This document shows positions 53,225 through 61,230 of a DNA stretch of 61,230 bases, piece by piece. Both the position numbers and the translations under genes were made by a program. A model generated the notes under the pieces. It did not search any database, was not told where the DNA came from, and was given only the letters and a program-made list of their open reading frames with translations. The stretch comes from Acidimicrobiia bacterium. Lineage in GTDB: Bacteria > Actinomycetota > Acidimicrobiia > Acidimicrobiales > Poriferisodalaceae. The stretch spans positions 1 to 61,230 of the forward strand of contig JAJDZE010000147.1 in the NCBI GenBank assembly GCA_022824805.1, read 5' to 3'. Every line of letters starts with the position of its first letter. Positions within the stretch are counted from its first letter, which is position 1.

Positions 53225-56200
53225 TCAGTCGGGCGGCGTCAGCTCGGCGACATGGGCGGCCAGCTCCGACCGGAATGTCTCTACCGTGGCCATCTTGACG
53301 TCCTCGTAGCCGCGGACCAGCTCGGCGAGCCCGGCGATGGCTACCGCCTGTTCGTAACGGGCTGCACCCGCATCTCGTTCCAGCGCTTCGAGCGCCGCGT
53401 CGAGTGCTGCCCGGTACTCGCCGGGCAGCTCCCGCTCCGTCCGGCGGACCTCGGTATGGCCGAACGGATCGCACCATCGGCCCCGGAGCCGCTTGCCACG
53501 CGCCAGCAGCGCGAATACAGGCCGCCACGCCGTCGAGAACCGGATCTTGCCGGTGCGCCCGAGTGCACGCAGCAGCGGCGGGTGCAGGCGCCATGACACC
53601 GTGCCTCCGACCGACGCCGCCACGTCCCGCGCCGCAGCGATCGCCTCGGGATCGGTCATGAGCCGGGCCACCTCGTACTCGTCCTTGTAGGCCATCAGCT
53701 TGAAGTGCCCAGCCGCGGCGGCGGCTGTCAACCGGCCGGTGCCGTCGCCCGCGGCCTGATCTGCGCTCGCCACGCGTGCGACTGCGTCGAGGAAGCTCGC
53801 TGCCAGCTCCTCGGACTGGTAGGCGCACAGCTCGGCTGTGTACCGGCGCAGCGCCACGCGCAGCTCGTCGGCTTCTCCCGCTGCTGCCCCGCGGGCGGGC
53901 CCGCCGGTCAATTCGTCGATACGGGCCGCCAGCCGATCGGGTACCGCGATGTCACGGCCGGCGCCGTCGGCGCTGTCGAAATCGGTGCCGTCGGCGCTGG
54001 TCGCTTGCGAGTCCGCTGCGCCGGCGCGGTGCCGTGCCGCGGCTGCGGTCACCGCCGCCGGATCGCAGATCATCGCTCGGCCCCAGCGGAACGCAGCGAG
54101 ATTCTGGGCGACGGCGACGCCATTCAGCTCGATGGCTGCCTCCACGCTCGCCGGTGTGATCGGCAGCGCGCCCGCCTGGACAGCCATGCCCACGACGAAC
54201 ACGTTTGCCGCCACGGCCGAGCCGCAGAGCGCAGTCACGAGCGAAGCCACGTCTGCCCAGTGCTGCCTGCCGTCGACCGTGACCGCAGCCACCCGCTCGA
54301 GCAGTTCGGAGGTCGCGGGCAGAGCGATAGTCGGATCGGCGACCATGGCACCGGTCGGCGTCGGCGACGTCGACCCGACGACCATCGTGCGGGTCGGATC
54401 GGCCACATCGAGGCCCGCTGCCGATGCCGCCACGAGCAGATCGAACGCCACGATGACGTCGGCCTGGCCGCTGCCGAGACGCGCTGTGGCCGGCCCGCCG
54501 ATCCGCTTCAACCGCAGGTCGCCGACGACGGTGCCCGCCTTCTGCGACAGCCCGATCTGATCGAGGCCCCGCACTTCGAACCCGTCGAACATCGCTGCGG
54601 TGCCGAGCACCTGGTTCACCGTCACCACACCGGTGCCGCCGATCCCGCACATGCGCACCGACACCTGGTCGGGGCCGACGAGCGGCACCGGATCGGGCAG
54701 CTCGCCGGGCGGCTCGGGCCGGGCGGCTCGGGCGGCGCCATCGCTGCGGGCGGCCGATTGCGTGCGCCGCAGCGGCGCCAGCATCTCGCGGACAGCAGTG
54801 CGCAATGGCCCGGGCTCAGTGACCGTCATGAACGACGGGCAGTCGCCGTCGAGGCACGAATAGTCGAGGTTGCACGACGTCTGATCGATGCGTGTCTTGC
54901 GGCCGAAGAACGTGTCGACGGGCTGCACCGACAGGCAGTTGCTCTTGGCGCCGCAGTCGCCGCAGCCCTCGCAGATTCGTTCGTTGATCACTACTCGCTG
55001 TGCCGGCGCGGGCTGCGTGCCGCGCTTGCGTGCCCGCCGCGCTTCGGCCGCGCACTGCTGATCGTGGATCAGCACCGTCACGCCCTCGATGCCGGCGAGC
55101 AGCTCTTGGGCCTCGATCAGGCGGTCGCGATGCCACACTTCGACACTGGCAGGCAGTGCACGGCCGCTATAGGCGGCGGGATCGTCGGTGGTGATGAGCA
55201 CCCTGGCCACACCTGCGGCCAGCAGCCCGGCCGCCACATCGGGCACCTCGAGCTGCCCGGCCGGATCCTGCCCGCCCGTCATGGCGACAGCCCGGTTCCA
55301 CAGCAGCTTGTAGGTGATGTTGGCGCCCGAGGCCACCGCGCCGGCGATTGCCAGCTGACCGCTGTGGAAATAGGTGCCGTCGCCCAGGTTCTGGAAGATG
55401 TGCTGCGTCTCGACGAAAGGCGACATGCCGATCCACTGCGTGCCTTCCTGGCCCATGCACGTCAAGCTCACGATGTCGCCGACCCGTTCGGGATCCATGA
55501 ACAGCGCCATGGTGTGACAGCCGATCCCGGCGCCCACCACGGCGCCGTCGGGCACCTCAGTGGAGCGATTGTGCGGGCAGCCCGAGCAGAAGTACGGCGA
55601 ACGGCTCTGCCCGGGCGCCAGTGCCAGCTCGATGCGCACGCGCTCGGGCTGGCGCTGCACCAGCCGGTCGCCGATGCGAGCCTCCAACCTCGCGCGCAGC
55701 GGCTCGATCAGCTCATCGGCGGTCAGGGCGCCGTACGAGCTGAGCAGCATCTGGTCGCGCTCGTCTGTCTTGCCGACGATGCGGGGATGGTGCGACTGGT
55801 TGTAGAGGGCGTCCTTGAGCAGCGATTCGATGTTGGGGCTCTTCTCTTCGATCACGAAGATCTCCGTGACCCCGCGGGCGAAATGCCGGGCCCTCTCGGC
55901 GCTGAACGGGATCGGCATGCCCATCCGCACCAGCCGGACACCGGCATCGCTGATCGACTCGTCGCTGTCGAGGCCCAGCCGCCGCAACGCCTCGCGAACC
56001 TCGCGGTACGTGATTCCTGACGCCACGATCGCGATCCAGGCATCCGGCGGATCCACCGTGGCATCGTTCAAGCGATTCGCCGCCGCGTATGCGATCGCCA
56101 GCTCGTAGCGGACCTCGACGATCTCACGCTCGATGTCGACCGTGTGGGGCGTGAGCAGGTAGCCGTCGGGCCGGTGGCGGTACGGCTCGCCACCGACGAG

Positions 56201-56872
56201 GGGGATGACCGGGTGGAACCTGTCGGGATCAAGCAGGACCGTCGCGGCACCGTCTGCCACATCTGCCACGATCTTGAGGCCCGTCCACAGCCCCGTCGTC
56301 CGGGACATGGCAATGGCATGGCGACCCAGATCGAGCGCTTCGGCGGGCGTGCCCGGGTAGAGCACCGGGATGTGCAGGTCGGCCATCGACCCCGCCGAGC
56401 TCGACGGGATCGTGGAACTCTTGGCCGCAGGGTCGTCGCCGGCAATGGCGACTGCACCGCCGCGAGGATCGGCGCCTGCGAAGACCGCGTGGCGCAGCGC
56501 ATCAGTGGCGCGGTCGACACCGGGTGCCTTGCCGTACCACAAGCCCACGACGCCGTCGTAGGTGGCATCGGGACGAGTGGCGGCGAGCTGGCTGCCCATG
56601 ACAGCGGTCGCAGCCTGATCCTCGTTGACCGCCGGCGAGTGAACGACCGGCAGGTCTGTCGCGCTGCGGGCAGCTTCGATGGCGGCGTCATAGCCGCCGA
56701 GGGGCGAGCCTGGGTAGCCCGACACGAACGCCGCCGTGCGCAGACCGGCGCGTCGGTCGGCTCGCAGCTGTTCGATCGGCAGGCGAGCCAGCGCTTGCAG
56801 CCCGGTCATGAACGTGGTGCCGCTGTCGTCGGTGTAGCGACCCGACAGCCGGTACGTCTCAGCGAGGCTCAT
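53225..56872 (-). CDS. Fused indolepyruvate:ferredoxin oxidoreductase
   Basis: 1215 aa joining alpha and beta/gamma parts. GYPGSPLGGYDAAIEAAR opens the pyrimidine domain, CSGCPHNRSTEVPDGAV and GAGIGCHTMALFMDPERV form the ThDP site, INERICEGCGDCGAKSNC binds the Fe-S cluster and MCGIGGTGVVTVNQVLG is the gamma-type domain. It decarboxylates aryl or branched 2-oxo acids to acyl-CoA with ferredoxin. A GGGAG at the right distance supports ATG 56872; an open frame back to 57112 is Arg/Thr repeats only. Neighbouring tyrA suggests a link to aromatic amino acids. Confidence 0.88.
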   Translation of the reverse strand: MSLAETYRLSGRYTDDSGTTFMTGLQALARLPIEQLRADRRAGLRTAAFVSGYPGSPLGGYDAAIEAARSATDLPVVHSPAVNEDQAATAVMGSQLAATRPDATYDGVVGLWYGKAPGVDRATDALRHAVFAGADPRGGAVAIAGDDPAAKSSTIPSSSAGSMADLHIPVLYPGTPAEALDLGRHAIAMSRTTGLWTGLKIVADVADGAATVLLDPDRFHPVIPLVGGEPYRHRPDGYLLTPHTVDIEREIVEVRYELAIAYAAANRLNDATVDPPDAWIAIVASGITYREVREALRRLGLDSDESISDAGVRLVRMGMPIPFSAERARHFARGVTEIFVIEEKSPNIESLLKDALYNQSHHPRIVGKTDERDQMLLSSYGALTADELIEPLRARLEARIGDRLVQRQPERVRIELALAPGQSRSPYFCSGCPHNRSTEVPDGAVVGAGIGCHTMALFMDPERVGDIVSLTCMGQEGTQWIGMSPFVETQHIFQNLGDGTYFHSGQLAIAGAVASGANITYKLLWNRAVAMTGGQDPAGQLEVPDVAAGLLAAGVARVLITTDDPAAYSGRALPASVEVWHRDRLIEAQELLAGIEGVTVLIHDQQCAAEARRARKRGTQPAPAQRVVINERICEGCGDCGAKSNCLSVQPVDTFFGRKTRIDQTSCNLDYSCLDGDCPSFMTVTEPGPLRTAVREMLAPLRRTQSAARSDGAARAARPEPPGELPDPVPLVGPDQVSVRMCGIGGTGVVTVNQVLGTAAMFDGFEVRGLDQIGLSQKAGTVVGDLRLKRIGGPATARLGSGQADVIVAFDLLVAASAAGLDVADPTRTMVVGSTSPTPTGAMVADPTIALPATSELLERVAAVTVDGRQHWADVASLVTALCGSAVAANVFVVGMAVQAGALPITPASVEAAIELNGVAVAQNLAAFRWGRAMICDPAAVTAAAARHRAGAADSQATSADGTDFDSADGAGRDIAVPDRLAARIDELTGGPARGAAAGEADELRVALRRYTAELCAYQSEELAASFLDAVARVASADQAAGDGTGRLTAAAAAGHFKLMAYKDEYEVARLMTDPEAIAAARDVAASVGGTVSWRLHPPLLRALGRTGKIRFSTAWRPVFALLARGKRLRGRWCDPFGHTEVRRTERELPGEYRAALDAALEALERDAGAARYEQAVAIAGLAELVRGYEDVKMATVETFRSELAAHVAELTPPD

Positions 56873-57018
56873 CTGCATGCTCCCATGTGCTGGCAACGGT
56901 TCGGTTCGGGCCTGCCAAAGGTCGTCCGTGCGCCACACCCATTGTGGCCGCTGCCTGCGACACGGCGAGTACGCCGAACAGCACCTCGCGCCGCCTGCGA
57001 CGCAGCGCACTGCTGCGC

Positions 57019-57060
57019 GAGTGCGTGTGCGAATGCGTGTGCGTGTGCGAATGCGTGTGC
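57019..57060. repeat. Short tandem repeats of GCGAATGCGTGT
   Basis: Units GCGAGTGCGTGT, GCGAATGCGTGT, a half unit GCGTGT and GCGAATGCGTGT run head to tail in the gap between rluB and the oxidoreductase gene, about 145-190 bases upstream of the latter's start. Confidence 0.8.
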
Positions 57061-57141
57061 TCGCTGCGGCAGCGGCAGAACCTTGGGCGACCAGCGATCC
57101 AGCCGGTCGCAACGGTGCAGGGTCTCCTGCCGGTTTCGCAG

Positions 57142-57927
57142 CTATGGCGTCTGTGTCGAACGGCTCGAGACTGCGGCGGCTCGGTGCAATGCACGCACTT
57201 CGTCTGCGGTGAGCTGCCGGTGCTCACCGGGCCGCAACGCGGGGTCGGTCAGCGGGCCGATGCGGGTGCGCACCAGCCGTAACACCGAATGACCCACTGC
57301 GTCGCACATCCGCCGGACCTGGCGGTTGCGGCCTTCGTGTATCGCGATGCGCAGCACCGACGGCTGGGGCATCGAGACCACCGCAGGTGCTGTGGGCCCA
57401 TCGTCGAGCTCGATACCGGCACGCAGCCGCGCCAGCACCCCGCGTGCCGGCACCCCTTCCACGTGAACGAGGTACTCCTTGGGGACTCCCCACGACGGAT
57501 GCGTCAGCCGGTGCGTCAGCTCGCCGTCGTTGGTCACGATGATCAGCCCCTCGGAGTCGGCGTCGAGCCGACCGACCGGGTAGACGCGCACCGCTGCGGG
57601 CACCAGATCGGTCACACAGCGCCTGCCCCGGTCGTCTGAAGCCGAACTGAGCACGCCGCGGGGCTTGTTCAGGAGGTAGTGGACCATCGCCGCGTCCCAG
57701 GTGACGACTGCACCGTCGACCTCGATCCGGTCTGCCGGTACCGCGCGGTCGCCGACCCCGGCAGTCATGCCGTTGACGGTGACGCGTCCGGCAGCGATCA
57801 GCTCCTCGCACCTGCGACGGCTGGCCACGCCAGCACGAGCCATCACCTTGTGCAGTCGCTCAGCGCTGTCCTGCTCGCCGTCGGGCAAGGCTGCGGCGCC
57901 GTGGTCCGGCGTGCCTGCGGGTGTCAC
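57142..57927 (-). CDS. rluB: 23S rRNA pseudouridine synthase RluB family
   Basis: 261 aa. An S4 domain (RLHKVMARAGVASRRRCEEL, IAAGRVTVNG) precedes the catalytic motif GRLDADSEGLIIVTNDG and the C-terminal EGRNRQVRRMCDAVGH. Asp in GRLDADS is the nucleophile. It isomerises a uridine in 23S rRNA. GTG 57927 is 5 bases after the scpB stop. Confidence 0.92.
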   Translation of the reverse strand: MTPAGTPDHGAAALPDGEQDSAERLHKVMARAGVASRRRCEELIAAGRVTVNGMTAGVGDRAVPADRIEVDGAVVTWDAAMVHYLLNKPRGVLSSASDDRGRRCVTDLVPAAVRVYPVGRLDADSEGLIIVTNDGELTHRLTHPSWGVPKEYLVHVEGVPARGVLARLRAGIELDDGPTAPAVVSMPQPSVLRIAIHEGRNRQVRRMCDAVGHSVLRLVRTRIGPLTDPALRPGEHRQLTADEVRALHRAAAVSSRSTQTP

Positions 57928-57932
57928 ATCGG

Positions 57933-58802
57933 CTAGCCGTGGTGGGGCACAGCGAGACGGTCCATGGCTTCGACCGCCTCAGGGTCGACGCGCAGCTCCG
58001 CCAACGACGGCAGGTCGTCGAGGCTGTCGAGGCTCAGCCGTTCCAGGAAGGTCGCCGTCGTTCCGAGCAGGGCGGCATTGCCCGGGCCCGGATCGCGAGC
58101 GACCTCCGCGATGTAGCCCTGGTCTGCCAGCGTGCGGACGACGCCGTCGGCGTTCACGCCCCGGATGGCGCTGATCTGAGCTCGCGAGATCGGCTGTTTG
58201 TACGCCACCACCGCCAGGGTCTCCATCGCCGCGGCGGACAGGCGGGCTGACCGGCGACTCCCTACGAAGCGCTCGACGTATTCCGCGACCGCTGCGGCTG
58301 TCTGCAACTGGTAGCCGCCAGCGACTTGCATCAGGGCGAAACCCCGCTCGGCTCTCGCATATTCCCGGGCGAGCTCGTTGCAGATCGCCCCGACCGCTGC
58401 CGTGGGCGCGCCAGTGACCATGGCCAGCACTTCGACCGGCACCGGCTCGGTCGCCACCATGAGCACCGCCTCGACCGCCGCGTACAGCTCGTGGTGATCG
58501 AATGCGCGCAGCTCGTCGAGCAGCCCCTCGTCCGCCCCGATGGCCGCAGCCGCCGCCGGGGTGTCACTGGCGATATCACCAGAGCCGTTCGCCGTCTCCG
58601 ATGCGCTGTTGACGGTGCCACTGTCGGCGGGAATCGACGGATGGGCCGGCGGGCGAGTCGGGGCGTGCGCAGGGGATCCCGACGCCGGCGGGCCATCAGA
58701 TTGCTCCGCTGGCGCAGCCGGAGGCTCGGCAACGGTGCGCCCGTCATCGCTGACGAGTCGCAGACCGCGCGCGGAACTGACTGGCGGGTGCTTGCCGCTC
58801 AC
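57933..58802 (-). CDS. scpB: Segregation and condensation protein B
   Basis: 289 aa. A long Pro/Ser/Ala-rich N-terminal extension (~95 residues) precedes the double winged helix (AAVEAVLMVATEPVPVEVLA, METLAVVAYKQPISRAQISAIRG). ScpB dimers bind ScpA within the SMC condensin. GTG 58802 overlaps the scpA stop (GTGA). Confidence 0.92.
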   Translation of the reverse strand: MSGKHPPVSSARGLRLVSDDGRTVAEPPAAPAEQSDGPPASGSPAHAPTRPPAHPSIPADSGTVNSASETANGSGDIASDTPAAAAAIGADEGLLDELRAFDHHELYAAVEAVLMVATEPVPVEVLAMVTGAPTAAVGAICNELAREYARAERGFALMQVAGGYQLQTAAAVAEYVERFVGSRRSARLSAAAMETLAVVAYKQPISRAQISAIRGVNADGVVRTLADQGYIAEVARDPGPGNAALLGTTATFLERLSLDSLDDLPSLAELRVDPEAVEAMDRLAVPHHG

Positions 58803-59665
58803 GCAGCGTCTTCCCCGTAGCCGCCGGCCGTTGCCGGCAAAGTTGCCCCGTCGCCGATCCACTCCACTCCGATGTCGCCGAAGCGCTCGGCTTGGGTCAG
58901 CTCAACGAGGCCCGACCCGAACAGTTCGAGCACCGCCAAGAAGTACACGACCACCACGATGCGCTCTGTGAAGTCGCACGTGAGCTCCCGGAAGGTCGCT
59001 GGACCCGCCGATGCGATCTGCTCGACGATCTTCGCCGCCGCCTCGTCCACCGTGATGCCGGCGGCCCTCAGGTGACTCACGTCGACTCGTGGCACGGGCC
59101 GCGGCGCGAGCGCCCGTTCCATCGCTGCGGCCAGATCATCTCGAGATGCTCCAGCGAGCAGATCCGGCGCAAACACCAGGAAGCGCTCAGGGGGGCCCGC
59201 AGTGCGGGGCCATTGCAGCGACGCTGCGTCCCAGCGCTCGCGCAGCAGCCTCGCGGCTGCGCCGAACGTGCGCCCCTCGACCAGACGGGCCAGTGAGGCA
59301 TCGCGCAGGCCGTAGGCCGCCAGCTCCTCCTCGAGATCCAATTCGACCGGCGGGGCCGGCAGCAGCCGGCGCGACTTCAGCTCGATCAGCGTCGCTGCCA
59401 GCAGGGCGAATTCGCTGGCGGCGTCAATGTCGATCCTGCCGTCGGAAGCAGCGTGGCCGATTGTTTCCCGCTCCTGTTCGCTCCGCTCACGGGCCGCTCG
59501 GGCCCGGGGCTCAGCCTCTGGGCTCACAGCGGCCATGACGGCGACGAAGTCGTCGACGAGGCGCGTCAGTGACACGTCCCAGATGTCGACCTCTTGGGAG
59601 ACGACCAGCTTCACCAGCACGTCGAGCGGACCCGCGAAGGCCTCGGTGCGAACCTCGTGAGTCAC
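58799..59665 (-). CDS. scpA: Segregation and condensation protein A, with repeat insertion
   Basis: 288 aa kleisin of the SMC complex. FAGPLDVLVKLVVSQEVDIWDVSL is the N-domain signature and SEFALLAATLIELKSRRLLP follows. Between them, after FVAVMAAVSPE, lies EPRARAARERSEQERE, encoded by a dispersed repeat (copy D) inserted in frame. The C-terminal winged helix is ERIVVVVYFLAVLELF. GTG 59665 follows TACCTT by 8 bases. Confidence 0.92.
   Translation of the reverse strand: MTHEVRTEAFAGPLDVLVKLVVSQEVDIWDVSLTRLVDDFVAVMAAVSPEAEPRARAARERSEQERETIGHAASDGRIDIDAASEFALLAATLIELKSRRLLPAPPVELDLEEELAAYGLRDASLARLVEGRTFGAAARLLRERWDAASLQWPRTAGPPERFLVFAPDLLAGASRDDLAAAMERALAPRPVPRVDVSHLRAAGITVDEAAAKIVEQIASAGPATFRELTCDFTERIVVVVYFLAVLELFGSGLVELTQAERFGDIGVEWIGDGATLPATAGGYGEDAA
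59465..59518 (-). repeat. Dispersed palindromic repeat, copy D, inside scpA
   Basis: 54 bases, exactly 18 codons, inserted in the linker between two conserved ScpA blocks. The core CGGGCC-GCTCG-GGCCCG pairs perfectly. Confidence 0.85.
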
Positions 59666-59673
59666 GCGGCCCG

Positions 59674-59679
59674 AAGGTA
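59674..59679 (-). promoter_or_regulatory. Leaderless -10 box for scpA
   Basis: TACCTT on the reverse strand, 8 bases before GTG 59665. Confidence 0.45.
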
Positions 59680-59737
59680 CCGCGGCGTTCCTGTGCGGCA
59701 CGGGATATTTGCAGGACTGTCACGAATGGCGTTCCGG

Positions 59738-59743
59738 TACCGT
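59738..59743 (+). promoter_or_regulatory. Leaderless -10 box for trpS
   Basis: TACCGT, 8 bases before ATG 59752, divergent from the scpA box 59 bases away. Confidence 0.45.
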
Positions 59744-59751
59744 CAGGCGCC

Positions 59752-60753
59752 ATGACACGAGTGCTCTCGGGCATCCAGCCCACCGGCGACGTCCACCTCG
59801 GCAACTATCTCGGGGCGCTGCGGCAGTGGGCGATCGACCAGCACGATGCCGACGCCTTCTACTGCGCCGTCGACCTGCATGCCGTTACCGTCCAGCAGGA
59901 TCCGGCCCAGCTGCGCGAGGCCACTTTGGGCACCATGGCCACACTGATCTCGGTCGGCCTCGATCCTGAGGTCTGCACGCTGTTCGTGCAGAGCCACGTG
60001 CCCCAGCACACGGAGCTGTCGTGGCTGCTCGAGTGCACGGTGTCGCTCGGCGAGCTGCGCCGGATGACCCAGTTCAAGGACAAGTCGGCGCGCTCGGAGG
60101 GAGGCGAGATGAGCGGCGACCACGTCTCGGCCGGCCTGTTCACGTATCCGGCGCTGATGGCAGCCGACATCTTGATCTACGACGCCGATCGGGTGCCGGT
60201 CGGCGACGACCAGCGTCAGCATCTCGAACTCACACGCGACGTGGCGCAGCGGTTCAACAGCCGTTACGGCGACACATTCGTGATCCCCGAGGCTGCCATC
60301 CCCACGGTCGGCGCCCGCGTCATGGACCTGCAGAACCCCACGTCGAAGATGTCCAAATCAGCCGAGAGCCCCCAAGGCTCGATCGGCATCTTCGATGATC
60401 ATGCCGACATTGCACGCAAGTTCGCCCGGGCCGTGACCGACTCGGAGTCTGAGGTGCGCTACGACCCCGAGGCGAAGCCGGGTGTGTCGAACCTGCTGTC
60501 GATCCTGGGGGCGGCTACGGGCAGGAGTCCGGCTGAGAGCGCGGCGGGTTACAACCAATACGGAGCGCTCAAGACCGACACTGCGGACGCGGTCATCGCG
60601 ATGCTCGAGCCGATCGCGGCAAAGAAGGCCGAGCTCGACGCAGATCCCGCTGAACTTGCCCGCATCATCGCCGCTGGTGCCGACAAGGCCGAGGCCGTGG
60701 CGTGCGGCACCTTGGCGCGGGCCAAAGAAGCGATGGGCTTCCTGCCCAAGTAG
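59752..60753 (+). CDS. trpS: Tryptophanyl-tRNA synthetase
   Basis: 333 aa class Ic synthetase. SGIQPTGDVHLGNYLGAL carries the HIGH-type motif, VPVGDDQRQHLELTRDVAQRF is the Trp/ATP region and TSKMSKSAES is the KMSKS loop. Length is normal. It is the last complete gene of the window. Confidence 0.95.
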   Translation: MTRVLSGIQPTGDVHLGNYLGALRQWAIDQHDADAFYCAVDLHAVTVQQDPAQLREATLGTMATLISVGLDPEVCTLFVQSHVPQHTELSWLLECTVSLGELRRMTQFKDKSARSEGGEMSGDHVSAGLFTYPALMAADILIYDADRVPVGDDQRQHLELTRDVAQRFNSRYGDTFVIPEAAIPTVGARVMDLQNPTSKMSKSAESPQGSIGIFDDHADIARKFARAVTDSESEVRYDPEAKPGVSNLLSILGAATGRSPAESAAGYNQYGALKTDTADAVIAMLEPIAAKKAELDADPAELARIIAAGADKAEAVACGTLARAKEAMGFLPK

Positions 60754-60831
60754 CCGGGTCGGGTCCTTGACGAGGGCTCGCAAGCGAAGCGGCTCGGGCG
60801 TCAACGCGCCCGTAGCTCGCGGTGCACGCCA

Positions 60832-60934
60832 GAAATTTCCCGAAATTGGTGCGCGCGAGTCACGACGACACCCGCGGAGCGACCGGACGCATCCGCATGT
60901 GCCGGGAAATTCGCCGACATTGGTGCGCGCCAGT
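60832..60934. repeat. Two 29-bp direct repeats upstream of the right-edge gene
   Basis: 60832-60860 and 60906-60934 match at 25 of 29 bases (shared ATTGGTGCGCGC and GAAATT), 74 bases apart. The second lies 37 bases before the start codon at 60972. They could be binding sites for a regulator. Confidence 0.65.
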
Positions 60935-60959
60935 GTTTGTGTTTGTTCGCATACGCGTG

Positions 60960-60965
60960 TATGCT
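60960..60965 (+). promoter_or_regulatory. Leaderless -10 box for the right-edge gene
   Basis: TATGCT, 6 bases before ATG 60972. Confidence 0.5.
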
Positions 60966-60971
60966 CCGTTC

Positions 60972-61230
60972 ATGTTCGGCGATGTCGTGCGAGAACTCGC
61001 TCCCGGCTGCCCAGACCCGCCCGACGCCGACGCGGCCTCGGCACCGCACGCTGACGGGCCCGCATGGCCCAACGATGCGGCGGCATGGCCCGCCGCCGGG
61101 TCCGCATGGCCCAATGATGCGGCAGTGTGGGCGGGCGAGCGGTCGTCGCGGCTCGGCGAGGCGGCGGTTCGGGCGGGTGGCGGCACGGCGGTTTGCGGTG
61201 CCGGCCTGGGGGAGCTGAGCGGCGGCGAGC
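60972..61230 (+). CDS. Hypothetical protein, N-terminus only (runs off right edge)
   Basis: ATG 60972 opens 86 codons with no stop before the window end. MFGDVVRELAPGCPDPPDAD is followed by an Ala/Trp/Pro-rich stretch with two copies of AWPNDAA, then LGEAAVRAGGG. An N-terminus like this occurs ahead of DUF222/HNH endonuclease (13E12-type) domains in related genomes, but no conserved domain is reached here. Confidence 0.5.
   Translation, partial: MFGDVVRELAPGCPDPPDADAASAPHADGPAWPNDAAAWPAAGSAWPNDAAVWAGERSSRLGEAAVRAGGGTAVCGAGLGELSGGE

Noticed and set aside
53705-56020. 771-residue forward open frame antisense to the oxidoreductase
   Set aside because: His/Arg-rich shadow of a GC-rich gene without any recognisable domain.
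56873-57112. 80-residue N-terminal extension of the indolepyruvate oxidoreductase
   Set aside because: It translates the GCGAATGCGTGT repeats into Arg/Thr runs; a ribosome site supports ATG 56872.

Overview
The window is 61.2 kb of GC-rich DNA that reads as an actinobacterial chromosome, most likely class Acidimicrobiia (inference). Supporting signs are mycothione reductase, an F420-type LLM oxidoreductase, an FHA/GarA-like protein inside a pgsA-gcvH-garA-merR-DUF151-merR block that matches the mycobacterial gene order, and the actinobacterial scpA-scpB-rluB-cmk-der neighbourhood. At least 18 genes have a TANNNT hexamer 6 to 8 bases before the start codon and no Shine-Dalgarno, which is the leaderless-mRNA signature; I used it to set many starts. 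There is no rRNA and no CRISPR array.

Layout. 1-305: a truncated secreted-protein gene with a G19 tract in its upstream region. 305-13.7 kb: mycothione reductase and a family VIII esterase, a histidine phosphatase, a catabolic-looking group (NicX-like dioxygenase, AMP-dependent ligase, HIBADH-type dehydrogenase, class V aminotransferase, Rieske oxygenase, enoyl-CoA hydratase), an LLM oxidoreductase and MsrB. 13.7-18.7 kb: the conserved merR-DUF151-merR-FHA-gcvH-pgsA block, HIT and HMCES genes. 18.7-27.5 kb: a defence/toxin island with hicBA, a single-chain Type ISP-like restriction-modification gene, a detached C-terminal fragment gene, a small possible toxin and hipBA, bracketed by roughly 120-bp direct repeats that both match the 3' end of hipA. 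27.6-32.4 kb: a ThDP enzyme and leuS. 32.5-38 kb: methylmalonyl-CoA mutase mutA/mutB and the chaperone GTPase meaB. 38-43.3 kb: class Ia ribonucleotide reductase and a ferredoxin-reductase-like flavoprotein. 43.3-44.6 kb: a DUF427 gene with an in-frame UGA, a caspase-like gene and tRNA-Pro(GGG). 44.6-61.2 kb: der, a PDZ/radical-SAM protein, ispH, plsC, an aroA-cmk fusion, tyrA, a fused indolepyruvate:ferredoxin oxidoreductase, rluB, scpB, scpA, trpS and a truncated gene at the right edge.

Most notable signals. (1) The restriction gene holds a perfect (ACCG)19 tract followed by three tandem copies of a 116-bp segment. 116 is not a multiple of 3, so each copy reads in a different frame, all three frames are open from the tract, and each ends in a related C-terminal peptide with its own stop. 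Only the third frame stops at an ATGA overlap with the gene for the detached C-terminal domain. This looks like a three-state, phase-variable enzyme. (2) The DUF427 gene has UGA where the family has a conserved Cys (TxCPWKG), full homology continues in frame afterwards, and a 6-bp stem with a GGUC loop lies 25 nt after the UGA: a possible new selenoprotein family. (3) A dispersed palindromic repeat (peptide ARAARERSEQERE) occurs at four places, one of them in frame inside scpA.
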